From Actinomycetota bacterium (GTDB lineage Bacteria; Actinomycetota; AC-67), in contig JBAZZY010000011.1 of assembly GCA_041658565.1 (NCBI GenBank), forward strand, positions 1-64,000: a stretch of DNA of 64,000 bases. The letters run 5' to 3'. Below are positions 15,380-23,841 of this stretch, piece after piece; position 1 is the stretch's first letter; the number at the start of each line of letters is the position of its first letter. The notes beneath the pieces were generated by a model. The model had not been told where the DNA came from. It saw only the letters and a program-made list of their open reading frames with translations, and did not search any database. Both the position numbers and the translations under genes were made by a program.

Positions 15380-17572
15380 CTACCCGCTAAACGGCACCGA
15401 CGCCGGCGTGTCGCCGAGAGGTGCTCCTCCGACGACGTCGTTGTAGGTCATCCAGGGAATCGTGTCCTGTTGGTCCACTCCGGGCTTGCTCCAGTCGCAC
15501 ACGCCGGTTGGGAACGCGGTCTCCAGTTGCGTCCACTGCGCTTGGGTGAACTCGACGGGCAAGTAGTCCGAACGGCGGTGCGGCTTCAACTGGCACTTGT
15601 TCTGGTCGGTCGAGATTCCCTCGCCGGCGACCATCCGCGGCGTTGTGTAGAGCTGCACGATGAGTGGGCAGGTCTCGTCGGTGGCCTTCTGCCCAAGTCC
15701 GGTACTGCACTGGTCGTGGATGTCGGCGGGCTTGTCTTTGATGATCTTCTCCGCAAGCGAGAGGCCGCTGGTGTCTTGTTCAACTGCGGCCAGCCAGCGG
15801 TCCATCGCGACCAGACCCTGGGTTGTGTACTGGACATCGCCGAGGAGCGGCACGGTGCCTTCCCAGATGACCTGGTTTGCGTAGGTGCCGTGTTCGCGCT
15901 CCAGGCGCGCGCGCACCGCGAAAGCGCGGTAGGCGTCGTGGAAAGCCCCTGGGTCCGGGCCGCGCAGATCGATGATCGCAACCTGATTCAGATTGTTGGC
16001 TTCGTTGATTCCGCCGCTTCGGTAAGCGTTGGCAAGCGCGGGCCGATCGGCTGCGACTCGCTCAGGTACCCACACGGCGTCGATGTCTGCGCCGCCGATG
16101 CGTGCGTTCAGGTCCACGAACTGGGCCTGGCTGATCAGTCCCTTCTTCAGCGCGTCGAGTCCGTATTGGATGCCGACGTTGTCGAGCGGACGTCCGGCGA
16201 AGCCGTCACTTCCGCGCGCGCCGAGGATGTTGATCGTGTAGTCGGCAAGCGTGCACCGCACACCGCCGGGATTGGTCTCGGGGTCGTATCGCTCCGCATC
16301 GGTCACGCCCGCGCATGGGTTGGTTGGGTCGCCGAGCGCCGTGAAATACAGCGAGTCCAGGATGATCGAGTTCACGTGGTTGGGGTGGCCTTCGATCGCC
16401 GCGATCTCGGCGGGAGTCCAAACGACGCCGGGACTCCAGCGATCTGGATGCTCGACGTAAGCGCGGATCAGGTGGTAGTCGACGAGCTGCTGGCCGGTGG
16501 ACCACGCGTCGGGGAAACTGCACTGCGGCAGGATGCCTTGGTATATGCCCGGGTAGGCGTTTGCGACTTGTTGCTGTGCGAGCGAGCCGCCCGAGCACCC
16601 CGTTCCGATTGTGTAGCGGATCTCACCGTACTGCTCGACGATGCGCTCTTTCGCCATCACCATGGACTCGGCTTGAGTCACGACGTTGCAGTTGTGCCCG
16701 GCGTTGTTGAGTGCCGTGGACATGACCGCGAATCCGCGCGACAGCGCCGCGTCGTCAAGGACGTCAGGCGCGGTCCCCGTCTTGTGGTCGATGCCGCAAC
16801 TGGCTCCGTGGGGGATCAGCACCTTGTGGTTCCACTGCGATTGCGGTTCCCACGGCTGCCAATCTCCGGCAGGGTTGTAAAGCACGGCGATCGCGTACTG
16901 GTCGCGGTTTTGGTATCCGGTCTCGACGCGCACGATGTAGGGGACGGTGACGCCTTGATCGGTTGTGGTCTGCGCGATCTGGTCGGGCGACGGCGGGTTG
17001 TCTTTGTCGTAGGACTGGAACCCGCCGGCGGAGTAGCCGGCGGTTCCGCCCGAGACGCCGCCGACCCCGGATGGCATGTAGAAGAATTCGTAAGTTTCGG
17101 GAGCATTGCACTGCACGTCGACCGCGCCTGCCTGGCACACCCACGGCATGACCTGCGGTCCCGAAAAGATCGGGCCGCCGTTGGGGTGATTGGTGATCAC
17201 CAGGCGCGCGCCGGATCCGTCGGGGAGCGTCGCGGTCACTTCGTTGTCGCCGATTGCAAGGTCACTCAGGCGCGCGGCGAAGCGTCCGTTCGCGCGCACG
17301 GCGAAATCGTTCGTGACGTCGGCGCCGTTCAGATCCACCCTGACATTGGTGGATTCCACGCCTTCGGGGAGGGCGATCGCTACGAGGGCGTCACCGGCAG
17401 AGATCAGGTCTGCGCGGTTCGAGATGACCTCGATCGTTAAGTCGGTGTCCTGCGCGCGCGAGATGATCGGCGCGAACGCTGCGACCACCGCGACCACCGC
17501 GAGCAAGAGCCGCGCCGGGCGTCCCCGCACCTGTGCGCGGACGTGCCTGTTTGCTTTGTGGATGCTGGACAT
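15380..17572 (-). CDS. Secreted DUF6351-like protein
   Basis: The start at 17572 has GGGAGGGG just upstream. The 730-residue product has a basic N-terminus and signal peptide (LLLAVVAVVAAFAPIISRAQ). A short beta domain (LTIEVISNRADLISAGDALV) and a large alpha/beta-hydrolase-like region follow. NHPNGGPIFSGPQVMPWVCQAGA and TGCSGGSLAQQQVANAYPGIYQGIL are diagnostic for the DUF6351 type. The GCSGGS segment looks like a nucleophile elbow with Ser, so an esterase-like role is plausible. Function is not established. It stands alone, convergent to the SHOCT gene. Confidence 0.72.
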   Translation of the reverse strand: MSSIHKANRHVRAQVRGRPARLLLAVVAVVAAFAPIISRAQDTDLTIEVISNRADLISAGDALVAIALPEGVESTNVRVDLNGADVTNDFAVRANGRFAARLSDLAIGDNEVTATLPDGSGARLVITNHPNGGPIFSGPQVMPWVCQAGAVDVQCNAPETYEFFYMPSGVGGVSGGTAGYSAGGFQSYDKDNPPSPDQIAQTTTDQGVTVPYIVRVETGYQNRDQYAIAVLYNPAGDWQPWEPQSQWNHKVLIPHGASCGIDHKTGTAPDVLDDAALSRGFAVMSTALNNAGHNCNVVTQAESMVMAKERIVEQYGEIRYTIGTGCSGGSLAQQQVANAYPGIYQGILPQCSFPDAWSTGQQLVDYHLIRAYVEHPDRWSPGVVWTPAEIAAIEGHPNHVNSIILDSLYFTALGDPTNPCAGVTDAERYDPETNPGGVRCTLADYTINILGARGSDGFAGRPLDNVGIQYGLDALKKGLISQAQFVDLNARIGGADIDAVWVPERVAADRPALANAYRSGGINEANNLNQVAIIDLRGPDPGAFHDAYRAFAVRARLEREHGTYANQVIWEGTVPLLGDVQYTTQGLVAMDRWLAAVEQDTSGLSLAEKIIKDKPADIHDQCSTGLGQKATDETCPLIVQLYTTPRMVAGEGISTDQNKCQLKPHRRSDYLPVEFTQAQWTQLETAFPTGVCDWSKPGVDQQDTIPWMTYNDVVGGAPLGDTPASVPFSG

Positions 17573-17659
17573 GACCCCTCCCGATTTCAACGCTCGGCTC
17601 CCGACCGATCCCATTCACCCTATTTGGGAAGAATACGTTGTGTCCAGAGGGATCTGAGT

Positions 17660-19069
17660 TCAGGCGCTCTCTTCCGGGAGCGCGGCGGCGACGGCGCTCT
17701 CTGCGCGCACCGGACGTCGCCGTTGGCGCCCGCCGGCCGCCGCGAGTCTCTCGGCCTCAGCCGCGCGCAAACGAGGAATGACGCGCAACACGTACGCGGT
17801 CGAGAACGCTCCCGTCACTGCGATGATCGCCAGCGGCGTAGGGTTCGTCGAGTTGCCGACTGTCACGCTTGCCGCAAGAGCGAGAGTTCCGAAGATCGCC
17901 ATGCCGACGACCGCCAGGGTTCGGCCGCCGCGGATGCGGAACGGCCGGTCGGCGTCGGGTTGGCGCTTGCGCAGTGTGAGCACGCAGTAACCAGCCACCG
18001 TATAGATCCCGGCTTCCAGTGCGGCGCCCGTAGCCACGAGCACTTCCCAACTCGAGGTTGCGGCAACCATGAGCGCGACGACGGTGGACCCGACCGCGAG
18101 ACACACGACGGGGACCCACGGAACCGCGTTGTCGTTCAAGCGAGAGAACGCGCGCGGCAGATTGCCCTCGCGCGCGGCCGCGTACATAAAGCGAGACGCC
18201 GTGAGGAAACCGCCGTTGAAGGTGTTGATGGCAGTAAGGACGGTGACGCCGAGCATGATCCCAATGCCCGCCCGTCCGAGAACTGCGCTCCCAAGGTAGA
18301 CCTGCGGATACGCGGACCGCAGTTCCGCACCGCTGAGCAGTCTGCTCATTGCGACCGACAGAACCGCGCAGACTGCGCAAAGAATGCCCAGGGAGATCAG
18401 CATGCCGCGCGGAATGTCTCCAGGGCGCCGAACTTCCTCAGCGTTGGCCGTGACCCATTCGAACGCGCTGTAGAGAAACACTCCAAGCGCAATCGCAGTG
18501 ATCATGCTGTGATTTGAGTTCAGTTGGCTGGCGATGTGGTGCGTACCGGACGCCGACCGGACGATTCCCAACACGGCGATCAAAGTGGTGACCGATAGCA
18601 CCGTGAACGTAGCGACGTCTTGCAAGCCGCCGGCAACGCGGATTCCGCGCAGGTTGCTCCATGTCGCCAGGCCGAGCAGTGCGGCGATGTAGATCGCGGC
18701 GGCCCACGCCGGCTGGCCGAGAACGTGAGCAACCGCGCTACCGATAATGAATGCGTCGGCAGCGATGACCAGGATGAGGGTAGCCATGTAGGTGAACGTC
18801 ACCGACAGCGCAACTCGATCGTCCATAGAACGCGCCATGAACAGGCGAATGGCTGCCGCCGTAGGGAACAGACCGTTTAGCTCTCCGTAGAAGGCCCACG
18901 CGATCAAGGCCAGCAGGCCGGCGACTGCGATGGCGATCCACGCCTGATCTCCAGCAACGAAGACGACGAGTCCGGCCACCGCGAGGTAGTTGATGGCGGC
19001 CATCGAGAGTCCGGTCGAGGTGCTGACGACCGTGCGCAGGCCGATCCCGCGACGCAGTTGCGTGGTCAT
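17660..19069 (-). CDS. APC-family amino-acid/amine permease
   Basis: The 469-residue integral membrane protein has about 12 hydrophobic segments. APC-family features include GLSMAAINYLAVAG near the N-terminus, YGELNGLFPTAAAIRLFMARS (the substrate-facing helix and its Pro/Thr break), and FNGGFLTASRFMYAAAREGNLP. It starts in the stop codon of the SCP2 gene (ATGA) and is the last gene of a TetR-led operon with an aminotransferase. It therefore probably imports the amine or amino acid that the aminotransferase uses. The exact substrate cannot be read. Confidence 0.82.
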   Translation of the reverse strand: MTTQLRRGIGLRTVVSTSTGLSMAAINYLAVAGLVVFVAGDQAWIAIAVAGLLALIAWAFYGELNGLFPTAAAIRLFMARSMDDRVALSVTFTYMATLILVIAADAFIIGSAVAHVLGQPAWAAAIYIAALLGLATWSNLRGIRVAGGLQDVATFTVLSVTTLIAVLGIVRSASGTHHIASQLNSNHSMITAIALGVFLYSAFEWVTANAEEVRRPGDIPRGMLISLGILCAVCAVLSVAMSRLLSGAELRSAYPQVYLGSAVLGRAGIGIMLGVTVLTAINTFNGGFLTASRFMYAAAREGNLPRAFSRLNDNAVPWVPVVCLAVGSTVVALMVAATSSWEVLVATGAALEAGIYTVAGYCVLTLRKRQPDADRPFRIRGGRTLAVVGMAIFGTLALAASVTVGNSTNPTPLAIIAVTGAFSTAYVLRVIPRLRAAEAERLAAAGGRQRRRPVRAESAVAAALPEESA

Positions 19070-19428
19070 CAGGCGTCCGGCCAGATGATCGACGTAATCG
19101 CGTCCAGACGCAGGACGTCTTCCTGGGAACCCTGGACCTTGATCTCGCCTTGGAGATACTTCTGGCTCGGGTTGAGGTCTCCCCAGAACATGTCGGCGAA
19201 ATCCTCGCTCGTTGCGCGAACGACGATGTCGGGCGTTCTCTGGAGACCGTCCTCGATCTGCGTGATCTCTCCGGCAACCACGGTCATCGTGAACTTGGCA
19301 TCCGCATCGAGGGCGTCGAAGTGGATGAGCTTGGACCAGTCGCGCTGCATGCGGCGCAGGCGTTCGTTTTCGTTGCAGGTCTTCTGGTAGTCGTCGAGCG
19401 CTTCGCGAATCTCTTCCTGGGTCGCCAT
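19069..19428 (-). CDS. SCP2 sterol-binding domain protein
   Basis: This 119-residue cytosolic protein shows the SCP2 fold pattern: an N-terminal helix, alternating strands (KFTMTVVAGEITQIEDGL, PDIVVRATSEDFADMFWGDL), and QKYLQGEIKVQGSQEDVLRL, the characteristic G-x-I-K/x-G-x turn before the last helix. SCP2 domains bind hydrophobic ligands or act as small accessory domains. It lies 36 bases after the aminotransferase stop and overlaps the permease start, so it is inside the operon. Its role with an aminotransferase and a permease is unclear. Confidence 0.82.
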   Translation of the reverse strand: MATQEEIREALDDYQKTCNENERLRRMQRDWSKLIHFDALDADAKFTMTVVAGEITQIEDGLQRTPDIVVRATSEDFADMFWGDLNPSQKYLQGEIKVQGSQEDVLRLDAITSIIWPDA

Positions 19429-19464
19429 ATCCGGTCGTCCTCCGCTTGGATGTCTACGTTTCAG

Positions 19465-20763
19465 TCAGGCGCGCACCGGACGGCGTCGCGCGCGTTGCGG
19501 TTGAGTGTTCGCGTCTTCGATGGGTCCCGTTTTGATCGCGGTCAGCGAACGGTCGAACGCTTCCAGTACGGCATCGACCTCTTCGGGCTGGATGATCAGC
19601 GGCGGCATCAGTCGCATTACCGATGGCTGGTTGCCGGTGTAGACCGCGATCACGCCGTTCTCGCTGAGTTGTTTGCTCATGCGTGGACCCAGGCTGTCGT
19701 CGGTGAACTGCAGGCCGATCATGAGTCCGAGGCGCCGGATGCCGGTGAGCATTTCCGGGAAGCTCGCCATCAGTTTCTCGAAGCCTGCTTCGAAGCGCGC
19801 GCCCATCTCGGCGGCGCGCGCCGGGAGATCGTTCTCGAGGATGTAGTCGATCGTCGCCAGCGCCACCCTGCAACCCAAGTCTGCGCCTCCGAACGTGCTG
19901 AGGTGGATGAAGGGGTTGGCGTAGACGAAGTCCAGCAGCGGACGCCGGAAAAGCGTGGCGCTGATCGGATACAGGCCGCCGCCGAGTGACTTGCCGAGTG
20001 TCATGATGTCTGGAACGACGCCGAACTGCCGGCACGCAAACATGGTGCCCGTGCGACCCATACCCGTCTGGATCTCGTCGAGGATGAGCATCACGCCGCG
20101 CTCGTCGCAGATCCGGCGCAAGCCTTCTAGGTAGCCGGGAGGCGAGATGTTGATTCCGCCCTCACCTTGAATCGGCTCCACGATGATCGCGGCAGTGGTG
20201 TCGTCGATCGCCGCATCGGCTTGATCTAGATCGCCGAAGTCGATGCGCACGAAGCCGGGCATCAGCGGGCCGAACGGCGCCTGGTACGCGTCGCGTCCGA
20301 TCGCGCTGAGCGCGAACCCGGTGTGACCGTGATAGGCGCGATTCGTCGTGACGATGCCCGGACGCAACGTGTACCCGCGCGCCAGTTTGATGGCGAAGTC
20401 GATTGCCTCGCCGCCGCCGGTTCCGTACATCACGCAGTCGAGGTCGCCCGGCGTGATCTCGGCGAGTCTGCGCGCGAGGTCTGCTTTCGCCGCCGACATC
20501 AGCGGGAAGTTGCCGAGGTCCGCGCCCTCCTCGTGAAGTGCCTTCTCGAGTGCCGCAACGATGACCGGGTTGCGGCGTCCTACGTTGAACGAGCCGGCGC
20601 CGGTGAAGCAGTCGATGAATCGCCTTCCGCGAAGGTCGGTGACGTAGACGCCGTCGCGCGTGTCCTCGACCACGTCGAGTCCGGCGGTGCGCAATGTGCG
20701 CACCTTCATCGGGTTGATCAGTTCGGAGAAGGTCGCGAGGACTTCGTCGTGGTCCTTCGTCAT
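19465..20763 (-). CDS. Class III PLP-dependent aminotransferase
   Basis: The start at 20763 follows AGGAGGCGG and overlaps the TetR stop (ATGA). The 432-residue protein shows class III features: YGTGGGEAIDFAIKLAR for phosphate binding, LILDEIQTGMGRTG with the PLP-binding Asp, TLGKSLGGGLYPISA with the Schiff-base Lys, and EPIQGEGGINISP. Class III enzymes act on acetylornithine, GABA, putrescine, taurine and similar omega-amines; the motif set does not choose among them. The TetR gene upstream and permease downstream suggest inducible catabolism of an imported amine. Confidence 0.88.
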   Translation of the reverse strand: MTKDHDEVLATFSELINPMKVRTLRTAGLDVVEDTRDGVYVTDLRGRRFIDCFTGAGSFNVGRRNPVIVAALEKALHEEGADLGNFPLMSAAKADLARRLAEITPGDLDCVMYGTGGGEAIDFAIKLARGYTLRPGIVTTNRAYHGHTGFALSAIGRDAYQAPFGPLMPGFVRIDFGDLDQADAAIDDTTAAIIVEPIQGEGGINISPPGYLEGLRRICDERGVMLILDEIQTGMGRTGTMFACRQFGVVPDIMTLGKSLGGGLYPISATLFRRPLLDFVYANPFIHLSTFGGADLGCRVALATIDYILENDLPARAAEMGARFEAGFEKLMASFPEMLTGIRRLGLMIGLQFTDDSLGPRMSKQLSENGVIAVYTGNQPSVMRLMPPLIIQPEEVDAVLEAFDRSLTAIKTGPIEDANTQPQRARRRPVRA

Positions 20764-21386
20764 GATGCCGCCTCCTGTCTGGGTGCCGGTTGCGGATCGG
20801 CGAGAGTGGTGACCGCCTCGGTGAGGCGACGCAAACCGCCGGCCGCGCGCGCGCTGTCGCGGTCGACGACGAACTGGATGATCAGACCGTCGAGGCCTGC
20901 AAGAAGGATCGAAGCGAGTTCTCCGACCGGAATCGCGCACGATTCGCCGGCCTCGCGGCACGCTTCGGTGAGAAGCGCTTCGGTTACGCCACGGTAGGAC
21001 TCATACTGCTGCCGCGCGAGCCACTCGGACCCGCGATGGCGGAGCGCGTACGCCGTCAGTTCGTATTGAAGGAGTTGCAGGTCCGGCGTCGCTTCGACGA
21101 CTTGCCACAACGCCGCAAGTCCGTGCTCGAGTGCGGCGCGAAGACCCGAGTCGGTGCGGATCGCGCGCCGCACCGCAGTCGCGAACATGCGGGTTGTTTC
21201 CTCCAGGACCGACGCCAGCAGTTCGTCCTTGCCGCCGAAGTGGTAGTTCAGCGTTGCGACGTTGACTCCGGCTTCCGCGGCGATTCGCCGCGTCGTCGCA
21301 CCCGCCAGCCCCTCGCGCGCGAGCACGCGCAAGGCGGCAGCGACGATCTGCGCGCGCCGGTCCTCCGAGCCTGCGACTTGAGGCAT
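20760..21386 (-). CDS. TetR-family transcriptional regulator
   Basis: The 208-residue protein begins with a TetR N-terminal helix-turn-helix (RRAQIVAAALRVLAREGLAGATTRRIAAEAGVNVATLNYHFGGKDELL, residues 9-56). A helical ligand-binding domain follows, whose GLAALWQVVEATPDLQLLQYELTAYAL segment recalls TetR_C proteins that regulate amine or lipid genes. It is first in an operon with an aminotransferase, SCP2 protein and permease. Two palindromes just upstream (21412-21426 and 21439-21457) are good operator candidates, implying autoregulation. Confidence 0.9.
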   Translation of the reverse strand: MPQVAGSEDRRAQIVAAALRVLAREGLAGATTRRIAAEAGVNVATLNYHFGGKDELLASVLEETTRMFATAVRRAIRTDSGLRAALEHGLAALWQVVEATPDLQLLQYELTAYALRHRGSEWLARQQYESYRGVTEALLTEACREAGESCAIPVGELASILLAGLDGLIIQFVVDRDSARAAGGLRRLTEAVTTLADPQPAPRQEAAS

Positions 21387-21411
21387 CGAGGTCTCCCCGT
21401 CCGAGTGGCCC

Positions 21412-21426
21412 TCCGGTTAAACCGGA
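21412..21426. promoter_or_regulatory. Perfect 15-bp palindrome TCCGGTT-A-AACCGGA
   Basis: Both seven-base arms match exactly around a single A. It lies 26-40 bases upstream of the TetR start codon, where a TetR dimer would block transcription or elongation. It is the best operator candidate for the regulator at 20760-21386. Confidence 0.5.
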
Positions 21427-21438
21427 CGGATCACCCAA

Positions 21439-21457
21439 TCACCTGATTGACATGTGA
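21439..21457. promoter_or_regulatory. 19-bp imperfect palindrome TCACcT-N7-AtGTGA
   Basis: The arms TCACCT and ATGTGA are complementary except at one position and are separated by seven bases. It is 13 bases upstream of the first palindrome. The two have different arm sequences, so they may be sites for different regulators, or one may overlap the promoter. Confidence 0.35.
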
Positions 21458-21600
21458 CGATAGAACCGGGTTGGGCGCGCGTCAAGGAGAATGCTCGGTT
21501 TTGCGAGAACGTCCGCAGAAGTTGATCCTTCTCAGTGCCGTGGATTTCCCCGGGAGACGGTCGAAGCCAAGCGTTTGATTGAGTTCCCCTCGAGGGGCTT

Positions 21601-23611
21601 CTACGTGTCTGTCGGTCGCAGCGCTTCGCGAATCGCGGAGATGTTGGCCGACGCGCGCCCTGCTTTCAGGTTGCCGTCCTCGCGGTATTCGAATTGCCGC
21701 AGGAGCATCTCCAGCATGAAGATCGCCTGCGGATCATCGACGGCCTCGCGCGGGGTAAGTCCCCCCAGGGCCGGGACGTGCTCATGGATCCAGGCTTGTG
21801 CCCACGCATCCACCGATTCCTGTGACGGGCCTTGGTCTTCGGCGTTCGGGAGCGCTTCCGACGGCACGGGCAAGTCCATAGCGGGATCGAACCGCGTCTC
21901 GTCCTCGACGTGTGGATTGCCACCCGCGTCTCGCAAGACGACGAGCAGCCGTTCCAGTCGCGCGCGAGTTGATCTCGACGGAGATGACGTCGTCGTCAAT
22001 TGAGAAGCGCGCGCGCGTGTAGCGCGACTCTTCTTCGTCGTTGCCGACACCGGGGCCGAACCGCGCGCGCACTTCCGCGCGAGAACCCGCGGCTTCGCCG
22101 GGCGTTAGCGCCCTTCCGAGCCACTCGAGTTCGCCGTCGCGGTGGGCGCGGAAGTCCTCGCGCACGACGAGTTGCGCGCGCACCGCTTGCGGATTCGTGA
22201 TGCGGATCCGCGCATTGATGAACTCCAACGGGTCTCCGTCGGTGTTGGCGATCGAGAGCGGCCGTGAACGCCATTCCTCGATTTGGTCGATGAGGTCCGC
22301 AAACCCGGCGCCGATGATCGCGCTGAAGAAGTCGGCGACGGGGCTTGGTTCGTCCTCCAGATCCGCCGTGATGGTGAGCGGGTGCATCGGGTCGTATCCA
22401 AGTTCGGGCGGTGGCTTTCGCTTGCCCCGCTCGCGCGCCAGCGCCGCGGTCGTGAGGTTGACCATCTCGTAGATGCAAGGAACCAGCGCCTCGGCCTCTT
22501 GGGGTGAGAGTTCCACGCAGAATCCGGTGCGCCAGAAACCCCGGTCTGGGAATACCGGACCGAGAAGAACGCTCCAGCGTCGCAGGCCGGGTTCACTGCA
22601 TGCCGCGTAGATCTTGGTGGAGGTCAGGAGATCGACCAATGCAACTCCGGGACAACTCGAGGGATTCGCGATTTGCCAGAGCCCCCAGTGCATCGCGTCG
22701 AACCGTTGACGCGCGCGCGCGGCGAGATCGGGCGGCGTCTCGGGATCGCGGATGAACTCCCCAAGGATGCAGTCTTCATCGTCGTCGATCCCGGGGCTTC
22801 TCACGGAGTGCGTTCGCCACGCGTGCTCCATCAACAGCGGCATGTTCGGGGTTTGCGCGGCCGGCCACTGGTCTGCGTCGGCAGCTCCGTACCAGTCCTC
22901 ACAGGCCTGCGCGCGGATGCCGGCGAAGCGGGGTTGCATCCAGTAGTCGGCTAAGGCGTCGAACACCGGGTCCTCGAACGCAGCCGTCTCGAATCGTTCG
23001 ATTGCGGCCGCGTCCGGATCGGCGCAACACGACTCGTAAGTCTTGCCCGACTCGCACGGACACGGATCGGTCGCCAAGCACGTCGCGTTGTCGATTCCTT
23101 CGTAGGCCTCTTGTTGAAGGTCAAGGGCTTCCTCGTCGAGCGGATTCGCCCGGCACAACGGTTGGACCAACTCGAGGGCGGACGCGAAGCGCCCGCGGTC
23201 GACGCGTATGCCGGCGACATGGCGAATCGTCGTGTCGCCGTTCGGACTCAGCGCGAGCGCGGCCGTGCCGAGTTCGTCCGCGCGCGCGAGATCGCCGCTG
23301 AAAAGCGCAACGTCGGATGCAAGCATCAGTACTGAAAAGTCGTCCGGCTTCGCATCGAGCGCCGCGCGCGCGATCACGTTTGCCTGTTCCGGGCCGACGC
23401 GCATGTGAAGCCACTTCGCCATGGTCGTCGAAGACGCGTGCTCTATGACGAGAGCGGCAGCCTCTTCCACCGGGGTTTCCCGGTCGGCGATCCGATCCAT
23501 TGTTTCGCGCGCCTGCAGCTTGGCCTCCGCGAGCACGGCCCTGCGCATCGCGCGGTTGGGCCGCTCGGCCGCGCGCGCTTTGCGCTGTTCCTTACGTCTT
23601 CCCTTTCCCAT
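21601..23611 (-). pseudogene. SEC-C zinc-motif protein, interrupted by a frameshift
   Basis: The start at 23611 opens MGKGRRKEQRKARAAERPNRA. Helical repeat-like sequence follows, then the SEC-C motif PCPCESGKTYESCC near residue 190 (a zinc-binding C-x-C-x8-CC), then a long alpha/beta region. The first frame ends its family-like sequence at DDVISVEINSRA (near 21960) and would run out to a stop at 21782. The next frame continues with RLERLLVVLRDAGGNPHVEDETRF to a stop at 21601, which is clearly the missing C-terminus and includes a HVPALGGLTPREAVDDP antitoxin-like segment. The break is at a (CG)4 run, 21959-21966; two extra bases there would restore one frame. It is either a real inactivation or a base-call error. 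Confidence 0.72.
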
Positions 23612-23841
23612 GCCCGGAAGTGTACGACTCCATTCCCGGGTCGGGTTCGCGCCCCGGCGGCCTGTTTGCGCCCAAGGGCGAGCGCCGCGGACGCGCGGAC
23701 CTTCTCCGGCGTGACCGGACGCTCCGCGATCATGTCGTCGACCACAGGAGGTCGCAAAGAACGCGCGCGGCGTGCAGGAATACGGCGAACGCCGATGGAA
23801 CCTATCCGCAAACAGGGTGAGGTAGCGCTGGGAGGAGTCGC

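Noticed and set aside
15311..17440. 709-codon plus-strand frame opposite the DUF6351-like gene
   Set aside because: Antisense shadow; the minus strand has a signal peptide and family motifs.
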